Shown here in pieces: positions 34,931 to 44,700 of a stretch of 64,000 nt of DNA (its first letter is position 1; each line of letters opens with the position of its first letter). The DNA comes from Lineus longissimus (Eukaryota > Nemertea > Pilidiophora > Heteronemertea > Lineidae): positions 14,324,501-14,388,500 of the forward strand of contig NC_088311.1 of assembly GCF_910592395.1 (NCBI RefSeq), written 5' to 3'. A program made the position numbers and the translations under genes. Below the pieces are notes generated by a model. That model worked only from the letters and a program-made list of their open reading frames with translations. It searched no databases and was not told the DNA's origin.

Positions 34931-35390
34931 TCAGTTTTGAAATTGCAGCATACTTACCTTTTTATGTTTTTCTACTTTCTTATGTATAATCTTTTTCTCC
35001 CTACTTAAAACTCTGGAAATAATGGTGCTCTCCTTTGTCACTGCACCCAACGCCAAACCTATTGTTGCGGTGATGACACCAGCTATTGCGGACACACCAA
35101 CAGATCCTGCTGCTATTCTAGTTGAATTAAGAAAGTTGCTAATACCAGTAACTGTATTGAATGCCTTTTTGTATTTTGAGAATACCTTTCCCCTAAACTC
35201 AATCTTCTCCTCCAAATACTTCTTGACTTCACAAATCAGTTGGAGTCTAAATTCTTATGGAGGCAGTCCAGTGGGAGCTGGTACTCCCTGTGGTTTAGAT
35301 AGCGAAGCGACAGCTCCATTCGAAGCATACAGCAAAGCAGACATATCAATGGGGGCATATGCCGATAAATCTGGGTAAATTTTTTTTTCA
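34931..35390 (-). CDS. Polinton-type small membrane protein (KYKKA family), probably broken
   Basis: Minus strand: LICEVKKYLEEKIEFRGKVF, SKYKKAFNTVTGISNFLNST, then a glycine/alanine-rich hydrophobic segment (VGVSAIAGVITATIGLALGA) and a basic coiled C-terminus (IHKKVEKHKK). Such a protein is common in invertebrate Polinton clusters and is predicted to be membrane-associated. The preceding ~60 codons (MSALLYASNGAVASLSKPQG) are separated by a stop. Upstream to 35,640 there is further Lys/Gln-rich coding-like sequence in broken frames. The exact start is unclear. Confidence 0.5.
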
Positions 35391-35737
35391 CTATTCTCAC
35401 TCATTCATCTAAGATAATTTTAAAATGTGAAGTGCTCGAGTACTTACCTTAAACTGTTTTAGACCTTTTATGAGGTGTTGCCTGCTTGGGCGTTGCCTGC
35501 TGGGTGTTGCCTGCTTGGGTTCCCTTTGGATTGGTTTCATCGGGGGCTTATCATTGTCTGACTGAATTCTTCTGACTGAATTTCTTCTATTATCTTCTTC
35601 CAGTTTTTGGGGTGCCTTGAGTAACCCATATCTTACTCATTTATTCAGAAGATAAGTTCGAGTTGTACGTTGCCACCTCTAAAATTAATCAACCGGTCAT
35701 TTTCATTGGTTATCTAAATCCTAAATTTGTTAAATGC

Positions 35738-36080
35738 TTTAGAACATGGTCTGTCTCCCAAACAAGTCAAATAATTTCTGAGCATAGCGTCGAAATCAAT
35801 GGAATCCTAGCAAGTAAGTATGATTTACTAGAATTGTATATGACTTCATCTTGGTTAATCATATCGCAATGACTATGAAAATAATCAAATGGCTTGACAT
35901 CGATTGGTTTAGAACATGGTCTGTCTCCCAAACCAGTCAAATAATTTCTGAGCATAGCGTCGAAATCAATGGAATCCTAGCAAGTAAGTATGATTTACTA
36001 GAAATGTATATGACTTTATCTTGGTTAATTATATCGCAATGAATATGAAAATAATCAAATGGCTTGAAATTGATTGGTTT
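35738..36080 (+). repeat. 170-bp tandem duplication
   Basis: The unit starting tttagaacatggtctgtctc repeats with period exactly 170 (35,741 and 35,911), followed by a short third start (gattggtttgtcacc). It has about six differences. No gene is recognised in it. Confidence 0.88.
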
Positions 36081-36143
36081 GTCACCTAAGCTCCTGCTGG
36101 CCAAACTTATGCTTCGGGACATTATGTCGAAACAAGTTGGGTT

Positions 36144-37201
36144 GTGATGAAAAGCTTCGAACAATGGAATAAATGGTGTGAAGATCTACCAAAGTTAGAA
36201 ATCTTCAGGACTCCTCGTTGTTTGAAGTCGCCAGAACTAGTCCCAATGGTACACAAGACACATCTCCACTTCTTAGATGCTTCTGAGAGGGGCCTTGGGG
36301 CAGTGACTTATTTGAGGACAGAGGATCCGGAAGGTAAAGTACACTGCGCTCTAGTCATGTCAAACGCAAAATTGGCTCCTATAAAAACAGCCACGATACC
36401 AAGATTAGAGTTAGCTGCTGCTGTAGAATCAGTAAAACTGGACAAAATCATCAGACGAGAACTAGAAATTTCTATCCATGACTCAGTCTTTTGGACAGAC
36501 AGTACTATAATACTGCATTACATCAACAATGAATCAAAGAGATTCCAGACATTTGTGGCAAACAGAGTGGTCAAAATTCATGAAGGTTCAGCACCTGCAC
36601 GTTGGCGTCACGTAGGCACTGGAAACAACCCAGCTGATGATGTGTCCCGCGGACTGACAGCGGACGAAATGATTGGCAACACAAGGTTGACTGATGGGCC
36701 AGCTTCCTTTGGAAACAAGAGTGTGACTGGCCTCAGACCCCAGGCGAGCTGTTGGTACCTGAAGATGACAGCCACAATTTGGAAGAGAAACCACAGTTGC
36801 AGGTCTATGCTGCAGTAAAGCCGGAGAAAGGTATCTCCGAAAAAGACATCTTGGTCAAGCTGATTGAGCGGCACTCCAGTTAGTACCAACTGAAGAAATC
36901 TGTTGCTTGGCTCCTACGAGTACAAAAGGTTATTCGTAACAAAGCCCTGATATATCATCATGACAGCATAGGAGTAGAACCGATTAAGGATGGCGGATTG
37001 TCTGTGGCGGAGCTAGAGAGAGCCGAAGTTGAACTTGTGAAGTTTGCTCAGCGGGATATCAATCAGGATACCAGGAGCCAGTCACGCGCCACCAACAAGC
37101 ATTCCCCTCAGGCAGATGCCGATGTGGTATTGCGAGTTGGGGGTCGTCTCAACAATGCAACATTGCCTAATAATGCAAAGCACAAGATGATACTCCCAAA
37201 G
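36144..37201 (+). pseudogene. BEL/Pao RNase H and integrase N-terminus
   Basis: Characteristic Pao blocks: FLDASERGLGAVTYLR, APIKTATIPRLELAAAV, FWTDSTIILHYINNE, RFQTFVANRVVKIHE, WRHVGTGNNPADDVSRG. After a shift near 36,770 the chain continues with a TAG in place of a Trp codon (about 36,880), then YQLKKSVAWLLRVQKVIRNK, SVAELERAEVELVKFAQ and VLRVGGRLNNATLPNNAKHK, ending at the insertion. The nonsense change and frameshift make it non-functional. Confidence 0.82.
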
Positions 37202-38144
37202 CAAGGAGGATACCGCGGTGACGTCACATCACGTGATCCCGACCCATATTAGTGATCGCTATGGCCAATCAGATTCAGTCTACTGACAGCACCAGTACTG
37301 AACACATCTCCACGTCTCACTGTCTGGTGCGCTTTTGTACACAAAAACACCAATAGACATGAAATATTGCAATACCTAGTATGGATTCTTCCTGCGTAAA
37401 ATAAAATTTACAGAGCAGATTAACTTAACAGAATAAAAAAGACGTTTGGCGTGGCCAAAGTGCGGAAATAATGTCTCCGCTAAAATACACTACGAAATAC
37501 ACTAGGCAATGCACTACGCAATATACAGTAGAGATGCAGTTGAGTTTGTTATTGTTTTGACTTAGAAGTCCGCCCATATCATAATATATTCATGTATTCA
37601 TGAAGTATGAACTCATTTCTGTCCTATACAACTCTAAGAACAGTCAATTTCTCCTTAAATCATCACCGAAACCGCGATATCCGCAGGAAGATTTCGTTCT
37701 AGTGTCCGAAAATGCATGATCTTACAGGGGCGCTAACTCGACAAATAGAGGGGATCTATGGGGATCTATGCGAGTTTTAGGTATTACAGGTCTCGAACTT
37801 GTAAAATCTGTAAACATGCCTCCAAATCCCATTATGATAATGAAGAGATTGCCCCATATCTGGGAGACTGTTTTTAAACCATCGCTTATTTTGGAAGATC
37901 GGTGCCCGGCTATTTGGTTTAAAAAACCCTATTTTTCCCCATCAAAACAGCACTTTTCATTATTCAAATGATAGCTTATTGTCTGAAGACTTATTTCATC
38001 GCAGAAAAGTACTAATAACTCTGATTTGATGCGAAAAATCTAACTTTTTGATGACTTGATTTTCCCTTGGCCGTGGATCGAGTTTGTTTACAATATGCAG
38101 CGCCATCTTGGAAAAGCCGTGACGTCACCGCGATATCCTCCTTG
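37202..38144 (+). mobile_element. 943-bp non-autonomous DNA element with 9-bp target duplication
   Basis: Inverted ends of 26 bp (caaggaggataccgcggtga... and its complement with one mismatch) contain a TGACGTCA palindrome. It is flanked by perfect CTCCCAAAG direct repeats (37,193-37,201 and 38,145-38,153). A 9-bp duplication suggests the Mutator-like group, though other families are possible. It interrupts the BEL/Pao integrase reading frame, which resumes in frame after it. No coding capacity is visible. Confidence 0.85.
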
Positions 38145-38285
38145 CTCCCAAAGAAACACCACATTGTCGACTTGATTGTTCGACTTTACCACAACCTGAC
38201 AGGACATTCAGGAACAGAGCATGCACTTGCAGAGATAAGGCAACGATTTTGGATTGTCAAAGGACGAACTGCTGTCAGAAGGTAA
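38145..38285 (+). pseudogene. BEL/Pao integrase zinc-binding part
   Basis: After the insertion the frame resumes with LPKKHHIVDLIVRLYHNLTG, HSGTEHALAEIRQRFWIVKG and RTAVRR, the H2C2-type N-terminal domain of BEL/Pao integrases, truncated by a stop at 38,283. The cysteine pair and catalytic core are missing. From 38,290 to 38,730 I see nothing coding. Confidence 0.75.
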
Positions 38286-38731
38286 ACGCAGGTAAACCTA
38301 TGACACAACAAATGGCAGATCTGCCAGCAGATCGTTTTAACGAATGGCACCATTCACACAAGTATATGTAAACCTGGTGGTTCCATCCACATTTTAGCCC
38401 CCCTAGCGAGTGAAAAACGCAAAAATCGGCTGCTCCAAATTCAAAATTTCAAATTTTCATGATTTCCAAGCTCTCCGCAGCCCATTTCTAACTCTAAAAA
38501 TGTTGGTTTGGGCACCCAACACCAGGTTTACATATACTCTACACCCCAAAAAAAACCCACTAAAATTCCTTAACACTAATTTTCTAAAAACCTAACTAAT
38601 AAAGGGTTAAAATCAAATTCTCACGCAAAAACGTTAATCTCCAGAGTCACTCCAAACGATATCCAACATTTCTAACATTTCCAGGTTACACACACATCAA
38701 ATATGAATCAAAAAATCAAAAAAAACCTCCC

Positions 38732-39054
38732 TTACATCAGATATTTCACTAAAAGTCCGGTTCCGATCACACCAAAGACAATAAAAAGATATTCATAGTT
38801 TTTCATTTCCTCACTCGGTTGGTAGAAATCTTTTAATTCTGGCATTTTATGAAGTTGTACTTTATTCTCTGGATGAAGTTCGTTGTAGAGAACAAAAGAA
38901 GCATCAACATTTCGGAAATCAATTGCACTTTCATTTTCTCTTTTCAATTGAAGGTTAACGAAATCAATGGTTTCTTTTCGATGTTCTTCCCAAGCCTTCG
39001 ATTCCCTTCCTAGGCAACGGCGTTTACTACGGCACCAATTAACATTCCAGCCAT
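38732..39054 (-). pseudogene. Polinton-type tail-anchored membrane protein
   Basis: Minus strand from ATG 39,054 (MAGMLIGAVVNAVA). After an early stop or shift at about 39,012 the main frame follows: WEEHRKETIDFVNLQLKREN, FRNVDASFVLYNELH, DFYQPSEEMKNYEY and a C-terminal membrane segment LFIVFGVIGTGLLVKYLM. This N-terminal hydrophobic patch, charged middle and C-terminal anchor fit a small protein repeatedly seen in invertebrate Polintons. Its role there is unknown. It overlaps nothing and is divergent to the integrase gene, leaving a ~28-bp gap for both promoters. Confidence 0.55.
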
Positions 39055-39082
39055 TTACAAACAATAAGAAAATGGTAAATGA

Positions 39083-40256
39083 ATGACCACCGAAAAGACT
39101 CAAGCGAACAAAGTTCCAACGAACAAAGTTCCAACGAACAAAGTTCCAATGGGAGTTGGCTCTCCAGTGAAAGATGTTTCAAACGGACAATATCTGAGAG
39201 AATTATACTTTATTCCCCAAAGTACTGTGGCCTATACAAATGAAAGCCAACTTTGGCGAAAAATAAAAACAGATAAAATGGCAATCAATAAAAAGGAATT
39301 AAAAGATTTCCTAGTTAGTTTACCAACCTACCAACTGCACAAACCAATCACCGAAAAATGCACTTCCACCAAAAAACAATGGTTTCTTACGTGGATCAGC
39401 AATGGCAAGCTAATTTAGTGGATTTACAGAAGTATCAAAAAGACAATAAAAATTTCAGATACATTTTAACGGTCATTGATTTATTCAGCTGTTACACTTG
39501 GGCTTTACCTCTGAAAACTAAAAAGGGAGAAGAATTCAAAGATTTATTTGTCACTATTTTTAAAGAAGCAAAACCAGCGAAATTACAATTTGATGATGGT
39601 AAAGAATTCTACAATAAATCACTGAAAGAATTATTGGAAAAAAATAACATAGAATGGTTCTCAACTTTCTCAAGCAAAAAAGCAGCCGTTGTAGAAAGAT
39701 TTAATCGTACATTAAAAACTAGAATGTGGAAATATTTCATCGCAAAAGAGACTAACAAATGTTTGGATATTCTTGAAAACCTAGTGAATGGTTACAACAA
39801 CACATTTCACTCATCCATTGGAATGAAACCAATCGAAGCTAGAGAAGAAGATAATACCGGAACAGCTTGGTACAATCTCTATGGAGCATTTCTACTTAAA
39901 AAAGATTATGGTCAACCAAAATACAAGATTGGTGACAGCGTTAGAATAACCAAATACAAAACCATATTTTCTAAAGGTTATCTTCCTAATTTTACCGAAG
40001 AAGTTTTTAAAATAAAACAAACAATTTTCACAAAACCCATAGTCTACCAACTCGAGGATTATCAATTAGAAATTATAGACGGTTATTTTTACAGGAATTA
40101 AGTTACGTTCCAAACCCGGATCAAATCGAATACAAAATCGAAAAATGTTTACGTTACAAAACAGTTAAGGGAGAAAAATATGGTTTAGTTAAATGGAAAG
40201 GTTACTCAGAAAAATTCAATGAGTGGCTTCCGGTATCTAACATAAAATCACTTTAA
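39083..40256 (+). pseudogene. Polinton/Maverick integrase with C-terminal chromodomain, two frameshifts
   Basis: The N-terminal part (39,083-39,360) starts with three tandem NKVPT repeats, then LRELYFIPQSTVAYTNES and LPTYQLHKPITEK. After a shift in an A-rich tract the rve core follows (to 40,101): VIDLFSCYTWALPL (Asp), LQFDDGKEFYNKSL (Asp) and AVVERFNRTLK (Glu), so the DDE triad is intact, with FHSSIGMKPIEA downstream. A second shift precedes a chromodomain (GLVKWKGYSEKFNEWLPVS). Integrase plus chromodomain is the Polinton signature and separates it from LTR elements. It inserts the element DNA. Confidence 0.85.
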
Positions 40257-40260
40257 GATG

Positions 40261-40680
40261 TTAACCACTGCAGGATGCTTTTTCAACATCAGATAATTTA
40301 CTCAAAGTTTCGTACCTTTCTTCATCATTTGGGAACACATAATTTTCCAGAAAATCTTTGGCTTTTTGAAGTTGAAGTTTGTAGATATTTGGGAATAATT
40401 TTGCACCTTTATTCCGATTATCTTTTTTACTGATTGGGTTGATATTTACCCAATTCCAGCAGATTTCTGAAACAACTTTAAAATGAGCCACTGGTAAAAC
40501 ATGGTCGTATTCTTCATCTGCAATAATTTTCCCCTCTCTTTGCCAATTCAACCAATCAATGAAAAACTGGTGAGTGCAACCAAGGTATTCTTCAAGCGGT
40601 ACCATTTTACCACAACGTCTCATAGAAACCCTCATTTTGTGAATAGCATAAAAACTAGGATCTTTATATGTTATTCTCAT
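40261..40680 (-). CDS. HNH-type endonuclease
   Basis: 139 open codons on the minus strand, without a stop. Motifs fit the HNH beta-beta-alpha nuclease: EYDHVLPVAHF (catalytic His), CWNWVNINPISKKDN (Asn) and RNKGAK. Upstream are conserved-looking RRCGKMVPLEEYLGCTHQFF and IDWLNWQ blocks resembling phage/virus-type HNH proteins. The start Met at 40,680 is the first in frame. It converges tail-to-tail with the integrase (about 5 bp apart) and lies directly downstream of the kinase. I infer a mobile or DNA-processing nuclease carried by the Polinton-like element. No intein or intron is seen. Confidence 0.72.
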   Translation of the reverse strand: MRITYKDPSFYAIHKMRVSMRRCGKMVPLEEYLGCTHQFFIDWLNWQREGKIIADEEYDHVLPVAHFKVVSEICWNWVNINPISKKDNRNKGAKLFPNIYKLQLQKAKDFLENYVFPNDEERYETLSKLSDVEKASCSG

Positions 40681-40711
40681 GCGATCCCGATTATAATTTC
40701 TACTACAATCT

Positions 40712-41456
40712 TTAGAGTACCCTGCAACCCATCTTTGGATTGACTATTTTAAAAATAATACTCATAGGGTTTTTTATTTCACATTTTGAACAGTATTTAT
40801 ACTTATGAGTTTGAATTAGGTTAATGAATATCTTTTTTACATTTTCGATTCTATCATTGCCGTCTAAAACAATAACACCAACAGGTATAGACAAATCTCT
40901 ATTTTCAACGAATGTTTCCTCATGGTGGTAATGAACATAATTTAAATATTCTAAACTAATATACCTTTCTTCTGGACGGTTTCGTTCTTGTATTCTTCTA
41001 TAACAATTTTTTGGGTCTGTTCTAAGATAAATTATGAAGTTTGGAGTTTTTCCAGTTTCACACATTTAATAAAAATATTCAGAATATTTCTTCCCCATTT
41101 TTTTTTTTAATTTTTTTAATTCCCTTCCGAATGACTCAAACTCGAAAAGACGTGATGGGTGGAGAAAATACTTCTCTCAGAAACTATGCTTTTTCAGAAT
41201 CTGCATTGTTATTATCTCTAGAAGATTTTTCCAACGCCATCATTTGAAATTCTTCTGAATATTCTTTAGGGTTACTGTACATAAGTTCCAACATATTTTT
41301 TCCATTATAATTTTTCCATTCATTTATAGGCTCTGGAATAACCTCTACATCGTTAAATTCTTTCAAACTTTCAATTAACTTTGATTTTCCGGCAGAAATA
41401 TTACCCTCAATTATTATTATTATTTTTCTAAATTTTGAATTTAAATTTTGTTCCAT
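40712..41456 (-). pseudogene. Deoxynucleoside kinase, frameshifted
   Basis: The minus-strand N-terminal frame (41,184-41,456) holds the P-loop in IIEGNISAGKSKLIESL and PEPINEWKN. After a shift near 41,180 the ERS motif appears (SERSIFSTHHVFS), followed by a stop. After a further break, 40,712-41,065 carries FIIYLRTDPKNCYRRIQERN (lid arginines) and EEYRIS-like EERYISLEYLNYVHYHHEET. This is the order of dNK-family enzymes (PF01712-type), which phosphorylate deoxynucleosides and are carried by several large DNA viruses. It lies between the polymerase tail and the HNH gene, so it looks like element cargo. At least two breaks make it inactive as read. Confidence 0.78.
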
Positions 41457-41486
41457 TTAAAAAAATTTTCTTTCTTAAATAGACAT

Positions 41487-41635
41487 TTAATTCGATAATA
41501 GTGTTGGCGCTCCATATGGAACCGTTGAAATTCCACCGTCTAAAATATATCTCTTATTGTCGAATGGATTTAAACTTCTTTTATTAACTTCCTCTACAAA
41601 CATATTGTGCTTGTCAGATCTCAGAACCCTCATAT
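41487..41635 (-). pseudogene. C-terminal tail of a Polinton-type DNA polymerase B (cut by Gypsy)
   Basis: Minus-strand MFVEEVNKRSLNPFDNKRYI followed by LDGGISTVPYGA and a stop. The EVNK...L...DDKR-like / DGI-T--YG pattern is what I recall from the extreme C-terminus of polymerases in invertebrate Polintons. The upstream side ends exactly at the Gypsy LTR boundary (41,636), so the rest of the gene should lie beyond the right end of this window. Assignment from so short a piece is tentative. Confidence 0.5.
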
Positions 41636-42847
41636 TGTCGTGCCTATCTGTCCTGACGTCAATCAATGCTCGCATAAACTATAGGTTACGTCACGGAGAC
41701 TGTCTTGGAGGATTCAAGTAATGAGGTCTGAACATGTATTAACTTTAATTCAATGGCGATGCCTTTTATATTCTTGCACTATTCTCTAGTTAGTTTGAGT
41801 CCCAGAACTATTCAATTTAAGAGCTACTCGGCCACGTTCACCTGAGTTCGCATATCCTCAGATACCTCCCTGGCGAGCAGTCTATGGCTAAACAGGAGCT
41901 GCGGGGAAAGGGCGCACCGAAGGAGAAGGAGTCCTAAAAGGGACTATACTGGAGGGACCAATAATATATTATAACTGTAAAGGGGTTAAATCAACGGGAA
42001 AGTTCCCTAATCTAATACACATATATTTACTGCCAAAGCAACGTACTAACTACTTGATGCAAGTGTCCTCGGTGTGAAAGTGTGCCCAAAGTACTGTCAT
42101 GAAAGTCTTGGACAAGTGTTCACCCTTAGGAAGTGTGCACCCTTGTAATTAAATATTTACCCTGGCATCTATATAGTTGCAAATTTAGTTTAGTATGGCA
42201 TTCAAGAGGAGAGGAAAAGAAGCGAGACCGTTCACAGTGCTGTGTGAAACCCGTCTGCCGTACCGCGCTCCCAACCGTCAACAATGGACGTCATGACGTC
42301 GGTTGTACCCCCGCTGCTGAGTGACAGATTTGTTCACAAGATAACATCAAACATTATTAATTCTAGTAACAATTAATCATTAAAAATCGCCTTACGCGGC
42401 TCTAATTAACATAAGACATGTAGCACAATATTAGCTTCTGTCTCGTAAGTCACAACATTAAGTTTCATACATTCTTCGAGTATTTACAATGACCACTCAA
42501 GCGGTGATGGAAACAGCTAAACAACAGCCAGCCCGTCTGCTTTGATCAACATCACGTGACCATCTTGATGACGTCATATCACGAGAGGCGATGAGGCGCA
42601 TGGCGGCTTCGAAGAAAACGTGTACAAAAGAAACGTGAAACATCGGCAATTACGGACGGAATAATTATGTTAACTACCTCATATTTACAACGAACGAACC
42701 TAGCAATATGCTGGACGGACTGACATTAAACTTAATACATGGTAACAAGGTAAAACAAAGTTGGAAGCTATTTAAATGTCCAAAAATGGTCCAATCATTA
42801 CTTGCCGCTTACATCAACAATAACACTAACATTGTAAAATCCTCACA
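41636..42847 (-). repeat. Gypsy left LTR (3' LTR on minus strand)
   Basis: On the minus strand it runs from TGTGAGGATT (42,847) to GGCACGACA (41,636), with TG..CA ends. A purine tract AAATGGGGGATAG (42,848-42,860) immediately precedes it as the polypurine tract. A TATA box (aatataaaaggc) lies at about 41,764-41,775 on the minus strand, placing transcription start roughly 30 bp further left. The left 712 bp match the right LTR. The right end is inferred from the TG and polypurine tract, since the second copy is cut by the window. Confidence 0.78.
41652..42575. promoter_or_regulatory. CRE-like TGACGTCA sites in the Gypsy LTR
   Basis: Three CREB/ATF-type palindromic sites occur in the LTR: ctgacgtcaatc at ~41,653, a doubled gacgtcatgacgtc at ~42,289 and gatgacgtcatatc at ~42,568. 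A CACGTG/tcacgtgacc E-box adjoins the last. The first two recur in the right LTR. Function is inferred from the motif only. Confidence 0.5.
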
Positions 42848-43198
42848 CTATCCCCCATTTAAATGTCAGCCGCCCTCGGCGACATTAAACAATAAACAAT
42901 AGCTTAACAACAACAATACATGTATGTACACCCAAAACAAACTTTTTTAAGATCGACTCAAAAGAGTCTTTTAACGAGTGTCCTTATTTTAATAGATCTA
43001 TACTTCATTTTGCAGTTTGGTATTGACGACTATTATAACTAGACTTACTTAACGAGTTAATACTGTTTTAGAAAACCATGTGGTTCAAATGGTTCAATAA
43101 AAAGGATACAAAGATTTCACGATTTAGCGATTGAGCGATTTAGATTGGACTTGGAGACAGGCACGTCATAATTGGTACGGTAGAGACTACGTGTGTAT

Positions 43199-43951
43199 TT
43201 ATTCCGATCTGGTGCGTTTCCTCTTACTTCCGCGCAAGTCTTGTAACATCCTTCCTTGTAATAGCAGGGTGCTGCTATTAGCGCGAACCCGATCCTCCAC
43301 GGTGGCTCCTTCGGGGTCGAGCACGGCCAAAGTCATCATACCTGTTACTCTTTGGACGATCGCCGGCACGGCTGCCTCCGCAGCTTGTCCTTCTGCCTTT
43401 TCTAGGGGATCTGCTTCCAATTTCTCGGGCGACCCAGGTTCCATCCCTCCTATCATGTTTAGTGTGTCGCAGGAAAGTGGTATCGCTAATGTCGTCTTGC
43501 TCAGAGGCCTAGCTGCTAATGCTTGTAGTCTTTTTACCGATCAGCAACGCGGGTCTTCAACTTCATCGCTGGGGAACACGCTACCATAAATCTGTGGCTG
43601 CTTCTCAAGCAGTTCCAACTTCCATGGAATGATACTTCGTGCTTCGCGCAATGGCCTTGACTAGTATATCACAGGTGGGGCAGTCGGCACTGTGGTGGTT
43701 ACATTTGAAACTAGCATCCCCATCACCAGATTTGGTATTTCTATCGGTTGATACGTTCCCGTGATGACTTCGGCAAAAGTGGCTCCAGCGTGCTGGATCT
43801 CCATGTGCTGCATGGCATGTCTCTGTCTTCTGAATTTCTTAGAACGGCACATCTTGCACACAAATGGTAGATCCTCGGGTCTGGTGTGCTTGGTTAACAC
43901 ATGCAACTCTGCGTTTGCTCTGTCTGGACCTCTCCACCTACAGCCTTCCAT
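43199..43951 (-). pseudogene. Gypsy ORF3, zinc-finger-like protein
   Basis: Downstream of integrase, a minus-strand frame starting MEGCRWRGPDRANAELHVLT continues FVCKMCRSKKFRRQRHAMQH and MEIQHAG. That gives paired Cys and His spaced like one complete C2H2 finger (C-x2-C-x12-H-x4-H) and a degenerate C..H-x4-H before it. The same frame continues after a TAG (43,661-43,663) and a TGA (about 43,541) to 43,199 with an Ala/Glu-rich tail. Extra ORFs after pol in Gypsy elements are usually env-like, and a C2H2-like one is unusual. There is no signal peptide or membrane segment. Confidence 0.6.
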
Positions 43952-44007
43952 GGCATATATACATTACGGGAAACATCTGCAGCGAGAAGAGGTATATCGT
44001 TATTACT

Positions 44008-44633
44008 TTAGTATGCATCATTATTAATTTCTGCTAGTGCAGAACGCATCCAAGGCGGGCGTAATGGGCCTAGGTATATCTCTAACTTATTGTGGTGCAC
44101 AACCTTTCCCTTCCCCCGCGCTCTTTTCTGCACTACATAGTCCAGATCAGATACTTTCTTGACGACCAAGAATGGACCTTCAAATTTGTTCCTTAGCTTT
44201 GGCGTGATCTCCAATTGTCCAACGTCCGTAAGCATCCATACCAGATCCCCCACCTTGTACTGGTGAAGTACTTTCTTCGCGTCATATGTTTCTTTCTGCC
44301 GTGTCGCTGCAGTGTTCAAGTTGTTTCTTGCAACCTCATCGGCTCTGAGCATTCTTTCTCTAACTTGCGTCACGTATTCTCCATACGTTGAGATCTCGTC
44401 TTCCTCATGGTCGTCTGTCACCCCGAACATGATTTCTGCTGGGGTCCTCACCTCCCTACCGAGCATTAGCAGATTTGGGGTCAGGCCGGTGGAGGCGTTT
44501 GGAGTTGACCGGTACGCTGCCGCCAAACAACCAAGGTTTTCGTCCCAAGCATTCTGCTGGCCTCTAAGATATGACTTGATCATCTTTATCAATGTTGAGT
44601 TGAACCTTTCAGTTTGACCATTTCCTCTAGGAT
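44008..44633 (-). pseudogene. Gypsy integrase, C-terminal part
   Basis: Begins at the LINE junction with HPRGNGQTERFNSTLIKMIK, so it carries the catalytic Glu of the DDE triad. AYRSTPNASTGLTPNLLMLG, a YKVGDLVWMLTD segment and LRNKFEGPFLVVKKVSDLDY (GPY/F-like module) follow. This ~200-codon stretch is open. The N-terminal zinc domain and the first two Asp residues lie at 48,253-48,835, on the other side of the LINE. Confidence 0.88.
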
Positions 44634-44700
44634 GGGTGTTATCCAGTACACAGGGAATCAGCTGAGAAAGCTCAGGTTCAGTGAATCAAAGGGATTAGTC

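Larger units (their letters stand above)
36084..38285 (+). mobile_element. BEL/Pao LTR retrotransposon fragment
   Basis: Only the RNase H-to-integrase section of a BEL/Pao pol gene remains (36,084-37,201 and 38,145-38,285). It is interrupted by a 943-bp element. The RT, protease and Gag upstream and the catalytic integrase core downstream are absent, and no LTR is visible. It lies between Polinton-type pieces and probably inserted into them. Confidence 0.8.

Noticed and set aside
42133-42324. 63-codon frame present in both Gypsy LTRs
   Set aside because: It lies within the LTR and its conservation is explained by LTR identity. No coding evidence.
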